Source: Sphingomonas parva (ex Maeng et al. 2020) (GTDB lineage: Bacteria > Pseudomonadota > Alphaproteobacteria > Sphingomonadales > Sphingomonadaceae). From it: 64,000 nt of DNA. Numbering within the stretch: the first letter of the stretch is position 1; every line of letters begins with the position of its first letter. The stretch lies in contig NZ_SPDV01000013.1 in assembly GCF_004564275.1 (NCBI RefSeq), positions 38,300 through 102,299 on the forward strand. The letters run 5' to 3'. Below, piece by piece: positions 17,031 through 25,432 of this stretch. A model generated the notes under the pieces. It saw only the letters and a program-made list of their open reading frames with translations. It was not told the DNA's origin and searched no databases. Both the position numbers and the translations under genes were made by a program.

Positions 17031-17890
17031 GCCGGCTGCCACGCCTCGCCTGCCCGGCGGACGAGGCCGCGCGAGTGCATGTCGATGAGATGCGCCAGCA
17101 CCGACCGCGCGGCGGCCGGATGAAGCCGGGAATCGACGTCGCGGTAGATGATCTCCACCATCGGCGGGATCGCCTGCTGCCCCTCGCGAAGAAGGTCGAG
17201 GATCTGGCGCTCGCGGCCGCGTCGGTGCGCGATCAGCCGATCAAGGTGAGCCTGGGGATCCGTGATCGCCGGTCCATGAGCGGGATAGTAAAGGCGCTCG
17301 GCGCGCGTCCGCAGCCGCTCCAGGCTGGCCATATAATCGGCCATGTCTCCGTCGGGCGGCGCGACCACGGTGGTCGACCAGCCCATGACGTGATCGCCGC
17401 TGAACAGGGCCGAGGCCTCCGGCAGCGCGAAGCAAAGGTGGTTCGACGTGTGGCCCGGGGTCGCGACCGCCTCCAGGGTCCAGCCCGGCCCGGCGATCCG
17501 ATCGCCGTCGCCGAGCACCCGATCGGGCGAATAGTCGACATCGAAAGCATCGTCGGCACGCGGTCCCTCGTCGTCCAGGGCAAGGGCGGCGCAGCCGACG
17601 ATCGGCGCGCCGGTCGCGGCCCGAACCGCGCGGCTCGCCGGGCTGTGGTCGCGATGGGTATGGGTACAAACGATCGCCGCAACCCGTTCATCGCGGATGG
17701 CAGCGAGCAGCGCCTCGACATGGGCGGCGACGTCGGGGCCCGGATCGATGATCGCGACTTCGCCTTCGCCGATCACATAGGTCTGGGTGCCGGTGAAGGT
17801 GAACGGCGAAGGATTGGGCGCGAGCAGGCGCCGCACCAGCGGCCCGAGCCGTTCGATCCTGCCGGTGGGCCATTCGTCCATGGCCGCCAT
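17027..17890 (-). CDS. MBL-fold metallo-hydrolase (LACTB2-like)
   Basis: A 287-residue metallo-beta-lactamase-fold hydrolase. The metal motif HTHRDH lies at 77-82; further ligands are in TPGHTSNH (about 150) and FSGDH (about 168). Residues 200-287 form a C-terminal winged-helix-like region (HRRGRERQILDLL, SVLAHLIDMHSRGLVRR), the arrangement of LACTB2-type proteins, some of which are RNA nucleases. It lacks a signal peptide, so cytoplasmic. The start is uncertain: GTG 17908, ATG 17890 or ATG 17881; ATG 17890 was chosen. First gene of the run leading to nadA and nadC. Confidence 0.85.
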   Translation of the reverse strand: MAAMDEWPTGRIERLGPLVRRLLAPNPSPFTFTGTQTYVIGEGEVAIIDPGPDVAAHVEALLAAIRDERVAAIVCTHTHRDHSPASRAVRAATGAPIVGCAALALDDEGPRADDAFDVDYSPDRVLGDGDRIAGPGWTLEAVATPGHTSNHLCFALPEASALFSGDHVMGWSTTVVAPPDGDMADYMASLERLRTRAERLYYPAHGPAITDPQAHLDRLIAHRRGRERQILDLLREGQQAIPPMVEIIYRDVDSRLHPAAARSVLAHLIDMHSRGLVRRAGEAWQPA

Positions 17891-17973
17891 GTGGCATCGC
17901 CGCGGCACAAAGCCAAGGGATGCGCAAAGGGCGGAAGGCGTTGCGCCTCCCGCCCTTCTCCAGGGTCGCAGCC

Positions 17974-18399
17974 CTATTTCGTCTCGCGCAGCCGGGCGAT
18001 CGCCTGCTCGAGCGCCGTCTCCACCTTCGCCTTGTGCTCGGCGCTGAGATGGTCGTCCTTGCGGATCCGCTCGAGCGTCTCCTCGAGCCGCTTCGTGCGG
18101 TCGGCGGAGCTCAGCTGGGTCGAGCAGACCAGGATCCGGGTCCGCTCCTTGTCGCTGCGCTCGTCGATCTCGCTGCGCTCACCCTTGCATTCGGACATGG
18201 CCAGGTCGCGACCGCGGCGGATTTCCTCGATCCGGCGCTCGGCGTGCTCCTTGCCCTCCCCGTCCTTGATGACGATGATCCGCTGGATCTCCTTCCTCTC
18301 GCCCTTGCCGTCGGGCTCGCGGGCGAGCGCCGCCGCCGCCGGGAGCCCGAGCAGGGCTGCGGCGGTGACGCCGTTCAGGAGAAATCTGGCCTTGTTCAT
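17974..18399 (-). CDS. Secreted charged helical protein of the BlaI/M56 operon
   Basis: A 141-residue protein with a signal peptide (ARFLLNGVTAAALLGLPAAAALA) and a mature part rich in Lys, Glu and Arg, predicted mostly helical (EIQRIIVIKDGEGKEHAERR, RTKRLEETLERIRKDDHL, KVETALEQAIARL). One Cys pair may form (SECKG, LVCST). Its ATG overlaps the protease stop (ATGA), so it is tied to that operon. It could be a periplasmic target or signal partner of the M56 protease. No family recognised with confidence. Confidence 0.7.
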   Translation of the reverse strand: MNKARFLLNGVTAAALLGLPAAAALAREPDGKGERKEIQRIIVIKDGEGKEHAERRIEEIRRGRDLAMSECKGERSEIDERSDKERTRILVCSTQLSSADRTKRLEETLERIRKDDHLSAEHKAKVETALEQAIARLRETK

Positions 18400-19868
18400 T
18401 TCACACACTCCCCAATCGTGCCTTCGTCGTTCCAGAGTGCCGGGGCTCGCGACTGCAGCCCGCGCAGCTCGACCTTCGCCTCGAGGATGCGGGCGAGCGC
18501 CTCGATCGTCATCGCCCCGCCCTGCCCTTCCACTGCCTCGCCCACGCGCTCGATGGCTTCCTGGAGCTCGTGGGCCGGCTGGAGCGCCGGGGCACCGAGC
18601 GCCAGGCGGTCGGCGAGCCGCTCGCGCTCGATCCGGATCACCCGCCGGACGTGGATCGCGCGGTGCGGCGGCGCCGCCTCGGCGAACTGCGGCGCGGGAT
18701 CGACGCTGGGCGACGGAGCGACCGTCGCGACCAGCGCCACGGCCGGAGAGGCCGGAACGACCGGCGCGGCCAGGCGCACGAGCTGCGACACGGCGCTGCG
18801 ACGGGCGTGATGCGCCTTCGCCCGGCGGACCGGCCTCGCGTCGGCCCGAGCCGGCCGCAGCGGCGCGGCAGCCAGGGCCGGCGCGACGGTGAGAGCGCGG
18901 CTCTCCGGGCCCTGGGCGATGAGCAGCCCCTGCGGCGCCGCCGCCGCGAAATCGGCAAGGGCGGCGGCCTCGGCAGGCACGTGCTCCGGCTTGCCGACGG
19001 CGAACCCTGCCGTCGCGAACAGGGCCAGCGCGGCCACGCCGCCGGCGCGCCGGGCGCCGCTGACGCGGTGGCAGCGCATCATCCTCAGCCGCAGCTTCAG
19101 CGCGTCGGCGCTGTTCAGGGCACAGGCGCCGATCAGCCCCGGCCGGCTCGCCGACTTGACCATCGCCCGGGCATAGTCTGAGCGCTCCTCCGCGCTCGCC
19201 CGCGCCGCGACGGCGGCATCGCAGGAGAGCTCCTGATCGGCGCGGAAGGCGCGGAAAGCCGCCCAGGCGATCGGATTGAACCAGTTGAGCGCGAGCAGGG
19301 TGGTGGCAGCCATGTTCCACCAGATGTCGCCGCGACGATGATGGGTGAGCTCGTGCTCGAGCGCCAGCCGCCGCTCGACGACGTTGTAGCGCAGCAGGAA
19401 ATCGGACGGCAGCACGATGCGGCGCTGGACGAGGCCGAGGGCGAGCGGCCCCTCCGCCGCTTGGCTCACCAGCGTCGTGATCCCGCCGTAGCTGGGCGGG
19501 CGCGCGGGCCGCGCGCTGGCCCTGAGCCGCTGCACGAAATCGCGAGAGGCAAGCCACTGCAGCGTCATGAAGATGACCGCGCCGCCGGCCCAGATGGCAA
19601 GCATCAAAGGCACCCACTGCCCAGGTCCGGCGTCAGCCGGCAACGGCGCGGCACTCCCTGTCGCCACCGGCGTGAAGGCGGCGACCGGAAGAGCAATATC
19701 GGGCGTGAGCTGCGGCAGCGGCGGCAGCGCGACCCGGGCGGCGGGAACCGTCCAGAGCGCATAGGCCCAGCCCGCTCCGAACATGCGCGTCACCGGCCCG
19801 CGGATGACGAGCACCAGCAGCATCAGGAAGGTGACGGTGAGAAGGGTCTCGACGAGCCAGCCGATCAT
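18396..19868 (-). CDS. M56 family membrane metallopeptidase (BlaR1/MecR1-like)
   Basis: Integral membrane zinc protease, 490 residues. Membrane helices near 4-24, 33-50, 86-106 and 185-205 surround the cytoplasmic catalytic motif HELTH (172-176), followed by RRGDIWWN and the second motif DQELSCDA (211-218), both hallmarks of M56. A further helix (near VAALALFATAGFAV) leads to a C-terminal part of about 200 residues rich in Ala, Pro and Arg. There is no penicillin-binding sensor domain, so it is not a beta-lactam sensor of the BlaR1 kind. By analogy it would cut the BlaI repressor encoded just upstream. ATG overlaps the blaI-like stop (ATGA). Confidence 0.9.
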   Translation of the reverse strand: MIGWLVETLLTVTFLMLLVLVIRGPVTRMFGAGWAYALWTVPAARVALPPLPQLTPDIALPVAAFTPVATGSAAPLPADAGPGQWVPLMLAIWAGGAVIFMTLQWLASRDFVQRLRASARPARPPSYGGITTLVSQAAEGPLALGLVQRRIVLPSDFLLRYNVVERRLALEHELTHHRRGDIWWNMAATTLLALNWFNPIAWAAFRAFRADQELSCDAAVAARASAEERSDYARAMVKSASRPGLIGACALNSADALKLRLRMMRCHRVSGARRAGGVAALALFATAGFAVGKPEHVPAEAAALADFAAAAPQGLLIAQGPESRALTVAPALAAAPLRPARADARPVRRAKAHHARRSAVSQLVRLAAPVVPASPAVALVATVAPSPSVDPAPQFAEAAPPHRAIHVRRVIRIERERLADRLALGAPALQPAHELQEAIERVGEAVEGQGGAMTIEALARILEAKVELRGLQSRAPALWNDEGTIGECVK

Positions 19869-20230
19869 GACTTGAGCTCCCGCAGCAGTTTCTCGATCTC
19901 GGCGATGTCGGCCGGGGTGAGGCGGTCGCGCTCGGCGAGATGCGCGACCAGAGGGGTCACCCGTCCGCCGAACATGCGGTCGATCAGGCGGCCGGATTCT
20001 TCGGCGACATAATCCTCGCGGCGCAGGACCGGCCGATAGAGATAGCGCCGACCGTCTTCCTCGTGGGACAGGACGCCCTTGCCGAGAAGCCGAGACAGCA
20101 TCGTCTTCACTGTCGCGAGGCTCCAGCCCCGCTCCGCCGGCACGCGCTCTGAGACTTCGGCCGCGGTGAGCGGCGACTCCTCCCAGAGCACCTCCATCAC
20201 CGCCAGCTCGCCTTCGGCTATGCGTTCCAT
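19865..20230 (-). CDS. BlaI/MecI/CopY family transcriptional repressor
   Basis: A 121-residue winged-helix repressor. The N-terminal helix-turn-helix reads GELAVMEVLWEESPLTAAEV then GWSLATVKTMLSRLLGKGVL, followed by the wing DGRRYLYRP; the C-terminal part (about 75-121) is the dimerisation and cleavage region. It should bind the palindrome immediately upstream and repress its own operon, and be inactivated when the M56 protease is triggered. Start ATG at 20230 follows AAGGGGAGA. First gene of a three-gene coupled operon. Confidence 0.95.
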   Translation of the reverse strand: MERIAEGELAVMEVLWEESPLTAAEVSERVPAERGWSLATVKTMLSRLLGKGVLSHEEDGRRYLYRPVLRREDYVAEESGRLIDRMFGGRVTPLVAHLAERDRLTPADIAEIEKLLRELKS

Positions 20231-20247
20231 CGACGATGTCTCCCCTT

Positions 20248-20267
20248 GTGACTACAGATGTAGTCAC
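20248..20267 (-). promoter_or_regulatory. BlaI-family operator
   Basis: A perfect 20-base palindrome, GTGACTACA-GA-TGTAGTCAC, lies 18 bases upstream of the repressor start. It contains the TACA-N2-TGTA core known for BlaI/MecI operators. It lies just before the ribosome-binding site, so repressor binding would block the promoter or early transcription of the operon. Confidence 0.9.
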
Positions 20268-20444
20268 TCGCTGGGTGAACGCCCGATGAATGTAACCGTC
20301 AGAAAGGTGCTGCTGTCGGGAGGCTTTACAAGAAGCAAGAACGGTTAATCGCCGTGAACCATCGCGAGCCGCGGAAAACCGGCTTTGGCATGATCTGGCA
20401 CGCGGCGTGTATCTCTATCCGCGTCCACTTTGCTTCCAAAGCAA

Positions 20445-20480
20445 GAGGCGGGCGGCGCATCCGATCGCGCCGCCCGCCTC
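20445..20480 (-). terminator. Terminator hairpin after grxD
   Basis: A perfect 14-base-pair stem (20445-20458 with 20467-20480, GAGGCGGGCGGCGC) closes an eight-base loop. Read on the minus strand it lies about 40 bases after the grxD stop and is followed by TTGCTTTGG, a weak U-tract. It most likely ends the bolA-grxD transcript. The rest of the gap up to the BlaI operator shows no gene. Confidence 0.7.
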
Positions 20481-20522
20481 ACTCATTTCAGGACCTCGCA
20501 AAGGCGCCGCGGCGGCACCGGA

Positions 20523-20861
20523 TCAGGCGCGATCCTCGGCCTTGGCGACCTGCCGCTCGGTGAGGAGCTGCTGGAGCTCGCCGGCCTCGAACATCTCCAT
20601 CATGATGTCGGAGCCGCCGACGAACTCGCCCTTCACGTAAAGCTGGGGAATGGTGGGCCAGTCGGAATATTCCTTGATGCCCTGGCGGATCTCCGCGTCC
20701 TGGAGCACGTCGACGGTGTCGAACGCGACGCCGAGATGATCGAGGATGGCGACCGCCCGGCTCGAGAAGCCGCACTGCGGGAAGAGCGCGGAGCCCTTCA
20801 TGAAGAGAACGACGTCCTTGTTGCGGACGATGTCGTCGATGCGGCTGGTGACGTCTGACAT
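20523..20861 (-). CDS. grxD: Monothiol glutaredoxin, Grx4 family
   Basis: A 112-residue CGFS-type glutaredoxin that carries and delivers [2Fe-2S] clusters, usually as a complex with BolA. The active site CGFS is at 30-33 within [11 protein letters not shown]; glutathione-binding parts are visible at [19 protein letters not shown]. Length and motifs match the family. The bolA-like gene lies immediately upstream on the same strand, so the two cluster partners are co-expressed. Confidence 0.96.
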   Translation of the reverse strand: MSDVTSRIDDIVRNKDVVLFMKGSALFPQCGFSSRAVAILDHLGVAFDTVDVLQDAEIRQGIKEYSDWPTIPQLYVKGEFVGGSDIMMEMFEAGELQQLLTERQVAKAEDRA

Positions 20862-20880
20862 GATCTGATTTCCTTGGGTC

Positions 20881-21114
20881 TCAATCGGGTGTGGCGGTGG
20901 TCAGCTGGAGGGCGTGCAACGCGCCCCCCATGCGTCCGCCCAGCGCCTCGTAGACGCGCTGGTGCTGCCGGACGCGCGGCATCCCCCTGAAGCTTTCCGC
21001 CACGACACGGGCGGCATAATGATCGCCGTCACCGGCGAGATCGGTGATCTCGACGCGCGCGTCGGGAATCCCCGCCAGGATCAGCTTCTCGATGTCCTCG
21101 GCCGCCATCGGCAT
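20881..21114 (-). CDS. BolA family protein
   Basis: A 77-residue BolA-like protein, a partner of monothiol glutaredoxins in iron-sulfur cluster handling. The core [27 protein letters not shown] contains the family's conserved GMPRVRQHQ(L/R)VY helix, and the conserved His (HALQL) near the end is present. Start ATG at 21114 has GAGGAG at good spacing; the ATG two codons later is possible. It precedes grxD by 19 bases. Whether it is BolA or the shorter IbaG type cannot be fixed, but the short length fits the IbaG-like form. Confidence 0.93.
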   Translation of the reverse strand: MPMAAEDIEKLILAGIPDARVEITDLAGDGDHYAARVVAESFRGMPRVRQHQRVYEALGGRMGGALHALQLTTATPD

Positions 21115-21127
21115 CGCGCCCGGCTCC

Positions 21128-21454
21128 TCAGCCCAGGGATTCGATCAGCTGGCGGCGGGCCTCGGCGGTCTTGTGCTCGAGCGCGGTGCGGATCCGCGCC
21201 TCGTCGCAATCGATCCCCGCCGACGTCAGGTCGCCGAGCAGCTTGCGCACGACGTCCTCGTCGCCGGCTTCCTCGAAATCGGCGCGGACCACCTCGCTGG
21301 CATAGGCATCGGCTTCGGCCTGGGTGAGGCCCATCAGGCCGGCAGCCCAATGACCGAGCAGCTTGTTGCGCCGCGCGGTGATCTTGAACTGCATCTCCTG
21401 GTCGCGGGCGTATCGAGTCTCGAAGGCCCGTTCGCGATCGTCGAAAGTGGTCAT
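21128..21454 (-). CDS. DUF1476 protein (ATPase inhibitor zeta subunit homologue)
   Basis: A 108-residue cytoplasmic helical protein of the DUF1476 family. The Paracoccus member is the zeta inhibitor of the F1-ATPase. The N-terminus FDDRERAFETRYARDQEMQF and the following ARRNKLLGHWAAGLMGL are highly typical. Start ATG at 21454. Whether this protein really inhibits ATP synthase in this organism is inferred from family membership; DUF1476 proteins of other alphaproteobacteria inhibit only weakly. It lies 13 bases upstream of bolA and is probably cotranscribed with it. Confidence 0.92.
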   Translation of the reverse strand: MTTFDDRERAFETRYARDQEMQFKITARRNKLLGHWAAGLMGLTQAEADAYASEVVRADFEEAGDEDVVRKLLGDLTSAGIDCDEARIRTALEHKTAEARRQLIESLG

Positions 21455-21535
21455 GACGCTCCCTGCTCTGTCTTTCCCCGTCAGATAGGCGTCCCGGCCT
21501 TCCGGTGCAATCGACGGCGGTGGCGGAGACGGGCC

Positions 21536-22537
21536 CTAGCCGATCATCTCGACCACGAGCTTGCCGAGCGCCTTGCGTGCGGCCATGTGCGCGATCGCCT
21601 CCCCGCCCTGCTCGAGCGGCCAGGTGCGGCTGACCTTCGGCGCGATCTTCCCCTCGTCCCAGAGGCGGAACAGAGTCTCGATGTGGCGGCGATTGGCCTC
21701 GGGATCGCGCGCGGCGAAGGCGCCCCAGAAGACACCGCGGACGTCGCAGCTCTTCAGCAGGGTGAGATTGAGAGGCAGCTTGGGAATGCCGGCGGGAAAG
21801 CCGACGACGAGATGGCGTCCCTCCCAGGCGACCGCGCGCAGCGCCGCCTCCGTGTAATCGCCGCCGACCGGATCGTAGATCACGTCCGCGCCGGCCGGCC
21901 CGACGGCCTCCTTGAACGACTGGGCGAGCGCCTTGGCCTCGATCCTGTCGAACGGTCCGCGCGGGTAGACGAACACCGTCTCGGCCCCGGCGGCGCGTAC
22001 CACCTCGGCCTTCTCCTCCGACGAGACGGCGGCAACCACTTTGGCCCCGAAGGCGACTCCGAGCTCGACGGCGGCCAGACCGACGCCGCCCGCCGCGCCA
22101 AGCACGAGCAGGGTCTCTCCGGCGCGAAGCTGCCCGCGGTCGAGCAGGGCGTGGATCGAGGTCGCGTAGGTGAGGATCAGCGCCGAGCCCTCGGCGAAGC
22201 TGCGCCCCTCCGGCAGCGGGAGCGCCGTTGCGGCAGGGACCACCACCTTTTCGGCAAGGCCGCCGTGGCCGACCATCGCAAGCACGCGGTCGCCCACCGA
22301 CCAGCCCGAGACGCCCTCGCCGATTGCCTCAATGACGCCCGCGATCTCGCCGCCCGGCGCGAACGGCCGCGGCGGCCTGAACTGATATTTGTCCTCGATG
22401 ATCAGGACGTCCGGATAGTTGATCGCGCAGGCTTTGACGCCGACCAGCAGCTGGCCCGGCCCTGCCTCGGGATCCGGAACGTCGCTGAGCCGGAGGGTCT
22501 CGGGACCGCCGGGCTCATGCGAAAGCAGGGTCTTCAT
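21536..22537 (-). CDS. NADPH:quinone oxidoreductase, zinc-free MDR family
   Basis: A 333-residue medium-chain reductase. The GroES-like half contains INYPDVLIIEDKYQFRPPRP and PGGEIAGVIEAIGEGV; the Rossmann half has GAAGGVGLAAVELG (about 147-160). No structural-zinc Cys cluster is present, which fits the quinone oxidoreductase/NADPH-type branch. The ending KISRTWPL-type segment (KVSRTWPLEQGGEAIAHMA) is usual. It follows the lactonase-like gene by 23 bases and so belongs to the CoA-transferase gene run. Confidence 0.92.
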   Translation of the reverse strand: MKTLLSHEPGGPETLRLSDVPDPEAGPGQLLVGVKACAINYPDVLIIEDKYQFRPPRPFAPGGEIAGVIEAIGEGVSGWSVGDRVLAMVGHGGLAEKVVVPAATALPLPEGRSFAEGSALILTYATSIHALLDRGQLRAGETLLVLGAAGGVGLAAVELGVAFGAKVVAAVSSEEKAEVVRAAGAETVFVYPRGPFDRIEAKALAQSFKEAVGPAGADVIYDPVGGDYTEAALRAVAWEGRHLVVGFPAGIPKLPLNLTLLKSCDVRGVFWGAFAARDPEANRRHIETLFRLWDEGKIAPKVSRTWPLEQGGEAIAHMAARKALGKLVVEMIG

Positions 22538-22560
22538 CGATGCCTCCCGGCGCGCTGCGC

Positions 22561-23391
22561 CTAGTTTGCCGCCTGCGGGAAAGCGGGCAGCTTCGCGACG
22601 TCGTCCGGCTCGTGCTGGATGATCACCCGCGCCTTGAGGTTGCGCGCGATCGTGTCGAAACGGTCGAACGATCCCAGCGTGTCGGAGCGATCGACGTTGA
22701 AGCTCGGCATGCCGTGCCGGCGCATGTTCTCGGTGAAGTGGTAGAGATCGCCGGTCAGCAGGACCGGCCCCGTGCGCGGGAGGCGCACGAGCAGCGACTG
22801 GTGGCCGTGGGTGTGGCCCGGCATGTCGAGGATCACGACGCTGCCGTCGCCGAACACGTCGTGATCGCGGTCGATCTTCTCGACCTTCGTGCCGCCCTTG
22901 ATCCACGGCGCCAGCCGCGCGGCCGAGGGGCCCTTGGCGGTCGCCTCATAATCCTCGCTGCCGATCAGCAGGGTCGCCTTCGGGAAATCGGCGGCCTGAC
23001 CGAGATGATCGTCGTGATTGTGGCTGATCCCGACGAAATTGACCTGCTCGGGCCGGACCCCGATCCGCGCCAGCTGGTCGGTGACTCGCGCCTTCAGCGA
23101 CATGGTGAACGGGCCGGAGGGCGGCGCCGTCTTGCCGGCGAGCTCGCCCGGCAGGCCGCTGTCCCACAGCAGATAATTCTCGCCGTGTCGGATCAGATAG
23201 CAGCTGTCGGTCAGCGTCTTCTTCTGGCCGACATAAGCGAAAGTGTCGGAGAAGACGTCGAGGTTCGAGACCTGGATCTCGCCGCAATCGAGGCGCCACA
23301 TCTGGATCGGCGCCGCGGGTTGCGCGGCGGCGGGACCAAAGGTGACGGCGGCAACGGCAATTGCGGCGACAGCGAGCAAGGTCTTCATCAT
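22561..23391 (-). CDS. Secreted N-acyl homoserine lactonase-like MBL hydrolase
   Basis: A 276-residue metallo-beta-lactamase-fold hydrolase with a signal peptide (LLAVAAIAVAAVTFGPAAA). The dinuclear zinc motif SHNHDDH is at 123-129, with further ligands in PGHTHGH (191-197) and TGDLYHF (D215). The MWRLDCGEI start and the layout match the AiiA/AttM lactonase group, whose members open homoserine-lactone rings, but many relatives act on other lactones. Two ATGs lie in tandem at 23391 and 23388 after GGAGGGG; the second has better spacing. Its place after the CoA-transferase genes suggests a lactone or ester of the same pathway. Confidence 0.82.
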   Translation of the reverse strand: MMKTLLAVAAIAVAAVTFGPAAAQPAAPIQMWRLDCGEIQVSNLDVFSDTFAYVGQKKTLTDSCYLIRHGENYLLWDSGLPGELAGKTAPPSGPFTMSLKARVTDQLARIGVRPEQVNFVGISHNHDDHLGQAADFPKATLLIGSEDYEATAKGPSAARLAPWIKGGTKVEKIDRDHDVFGDGSVVILDMPGHTHGHQSLLVRLPRTGPVLLTGDLYHFTENMRRHGMPSFNVDRSDTLGSFDRFDTIARNLKARVIIQHEPDDVAKLPAFPQAAN

Positions 23392-23436
23392 CCCCTCCGT
23401 TTCTCTCCCTCCGGCGCGCCGAAGGGGCCTCTCGCC

Positions 23437-24087
23437 TCAGCGCTGGTATTTCGCCGTGGTCTTCGCCGCGACCTCTTCGGCGGTGACGCCGGGCGCGAGC
23501 TCGATCAACTTGAAGGGGCTCTGGTGGTCCGGCCGCTGGAAGACGGCGAGATCGGTGACGATCATGTCGACGACATTCTTGCCGGTGAGCGGCAGGGTGC
23601 AGGCCGGGATGAACTTCGGATCGCCGTTCTTGGACGTATGCTCCATCACCACGATGATCTTCTTGACCCCGGCGACGAGGTCCATCGCCCCGCCCATGCC
23701 CTTGATCATCTTGCCCGGGATCATCCAGTTGGCGATGTCGCCATTCTCCGACACTTCCATCGCGCCGAGCACGGTGAGATCGATATGGCCGCCGCGGATC
23801 ATCGCGAAGCTGTCGGAGGAGGAGAAATAGCTCGACTGCGGCAGCTGCGAGATCGTCTGCTTGCCGGCGTTGATCAGGTCCGGATCGATCTCGTCCTCGT
23901 AGGGGAACGGACCGATGCCGAGCATGCCGTTCTCCGACTGCAGCGTCACCGTCATGCCCTGCGGGATGTTGTTGGCCACCAGGGTCGGGATGCCGATGCC
24001 GAGGTTGACGTAATAGCCGTCGCGAAGCTCGCGCGCGGCGCGGGCGGCCATCTGGTTGCGGTCCCAACCTTTGACTTGCGTGGCCAT
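23437..24087 (-). CDS. scoB: 3-oxoacid CoA-transferase subunit B
   Basis: Subunit B, 216 residues, of succinyl-CoA:3-ketoacid CoA-transferase, which moves CoA between succinyl-CoA and acetoacetate. The catalytic Glu is Glu52 in QSENGMLG, and the start [19 protein letters not shown] is typical of the family. The [12 protein letters not shown] segment (about 130-142) is also conserved. Its ATG overlaps the subunit A stop by one base (TGATG), giving equal synthesis of both chains. Confidence 0.96.
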   Translation of the reverse strand: MATQVKGWDRNQMAARAARELRDGYYVNLGIGIPTLVANNIPQGMTVTLQSENGMLGIGPFPYEDEIDPDLINAGKQTISQLPQSSYFSSSDSFAMIRGGHIDLTVLGAMEVSENGDIANWMIPGKMIKGMGGAMDLVAGVKKIIVVMEHTSKNGDPKFIPACTLPLTGKNVVDMIVTDLAVFQRPDHQSPFKLIELAPGVTAEEVAAKTTAKYQR

Positions 24088-24794
24088 CAGGCGGTCTCCC
24101 TCTCGCGCGTCATGCGGAACTCGATCTTCTTGTCATAGGGGCTGCCGTCGATCATCCGCTTCACGTAGATGCTCGGCAGATGGATCGCGTCGGGGTCCAG
24201 GCTGCCGACAGGCACGATCTCCTCGACCTCGGCGACGCAGATCTTCCCGGCGGTCGCCATCGGCTGGTTGAAGTTGCGGGCCGTCTTGCGGAACACCAGG
24301 TTTCCGGCCTCGTCCGCCTTCCAGCCCTTGATGATCGAGAGATCGGCGCGGATGCCCCGCTCGAGGATATAGGTCTCGCCGTCGAAATCCTTGTGCTCCT
24401 TGCCCTCGGCGACGAGCGTGCCCACCCCGGTCCTGGTGTAGAAGCCCGGAATGCCCGCCCCGCCGGCGCGGCAGCGCTCGGCCAGCGTGCCCTGGGGGCA
24501 GAATTCGACCTCGAGCTCGCCGGCGAGATACTGGCGCTCGAACTCCTTGTTCTCGCCGACGTAGGACGAGATCATCTTGCGGATCTGGCGGGTGCGCAGC
24601 AGCTTGCCGAGCCCCTCGTTGTCGATGCCCGCATTGTTGGACACGACGGTGAGATCCTTGACGCCCGAATCGCGGATCGCGTCGATCAGCCGCTCGGGAA
24701 TGCCGCACAGGCCGAAGCCGCCCGCGCAGATGGTCATGCCGTCGAACAGCAGCCCTTCGAGCGCTGCTCCGGCATTAGGGAAGATCTTGTCCAT
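24087..24794 (-). CDS. scoA: 3-oxoacid CoA-transferase subunit A
   Basis: Subunit A, 235 residues, of the succinyl-CoA:3-ketoacid CoA-transferase. The Gly-rich CoA-binding stretch [16 protein letters not shown] and the [15 protein letters not shown] segment are family hallmarks, as is [20 protein letters not shown]. The start ATG at 24794 ([12 protein letters not shown]) matches the usual N-terminus; a 19-residue upstream extension is not family-like. First gene of a run scoA-scoB-lactonase-like-quinone oxidoreductase, probably serving acetoacetate or 3-oxoacid use. Confidence 0.96.
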   Translation of the reverse strand: MDKIFPNAGAALEGLLFDGMTICAGGFGLCGIPERLIDAIRDSGVKDLTVVSNNAGIDNEGLGKLLRTRQIRKMISSYVGENKEFERQYLAGELEVEFCPQGTLAERCRAGGAGIPGFYTRTGVGTLVAEGKEHKDFDGETYILERGIRADLSIIKGWKADEAGNLVFRKTARNFNQPMATAGKICVAEVEEIVPVGSLDPDAIHLPSIYVKRMIDGSPYDKKIEFRMTRERETA

Positions 24795-24943
24795 GCACCC
24801 GCTCCACAAGTGTTCCAGCGGGCGATAATCGCGGAAGCGGGCGGCGGTCAAGAAAACCTGAATGAGGTTTCAACTTTGCCCCGCCGCGGGTGCCCTCGAC
24901 CAAGGGACCCTTGCCCCTCCGCGCTCTCTGCCGGCGCGGCCTG

Positions 24944-24966
24944 CCCTCTCCCCGCCGGGGAGAGGG
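24944..24966. repeat. Short palindromic repeat
   Basis: A perfect 10-base-pair palindrome CCCTCTCCCC/GGGGAGAGGG around GCC, in the 191-base gap between scoA and the SCP2 gene. It resembles the ends of the larger inverted repeat at 28125-28318 in composition and style. Being next to the SCP2 stop, it could also act as a transcript end. No gene seen in this gap. Confidence 0.55.
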
Positions 24967-24985
24967 ATCCGGACGGTGGGGAGCC

Positions 24986-25285
24986 TCAGCCCTTGAGCTT
25001 GGCGAGCACGCCCTGGAGCTGCATGGCGTTGGACATATCGCCCTCGACCTTGAGCTTGCCCGACATGAAGGCGGTCATCGGGTCGAGCCGGCCGTCGCCG
25101 AGCGCCTGCCAGTCCTCCCAGGAGACCTTGATCGTGGTGTCGGCGTCGCCGTCCGTCTCGCTGACCTGGCTCGCCCCGCCGTCGAGCATGATTACGCCCT
25201 CGCTGCCGAAGTCGATCTTCACGCGCTTGCCCGGAAGGAACGCCTGCTTCTCGTTCAGCGCGGCGGCCATCTCGCTCTTCGTCAA
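24986..25285 (-). CDS. SCP2 sterol-binding domain protein
   Basis: A 99-residue single SCP2-like domain, a small lipid- or acyl-CoA-binding fold. Typical parts are RVKIDFGSEGVIMLDGG, the strand DTTIKVSWEDWQALGDGRLD, and PMTAFMSGKLKVEGDMSNAMQL. It lacks any fused enzyme domain. It may carry lipids for beta-oxidation-type enzymes; the nearby scoAB genes fit such metabolism, though they are not in the same transcript unit for certain. Start ATG at 25285; the divergent ThDP gene starts 147 bases away. Confidence 0.93.
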   Translation of the reverse strand: MTKSEMAAALNEKQAFLPGKRVKIDFGSEGVIMLDGGASQVSETDGDADTTIKVSWEDWQALGDGRLDPMTAFMSGKLKVEGDMSNAMQLQGVLAKLKG

Positions 25286-25432
25286 TGTGTCTCTCCTTGC
25301 GATGTGGTCCCGAGTCCTACTTTCCGCGAAGGTCAGGTCAAGCGTCTACACTTGTGTCAGCAGGTCGGCCGCGACGGCGATTGCGAAGCCGGAGGACAGG
25401 CCCTAGTCCCCCCGGCAAAGGAGCGGCATGCG

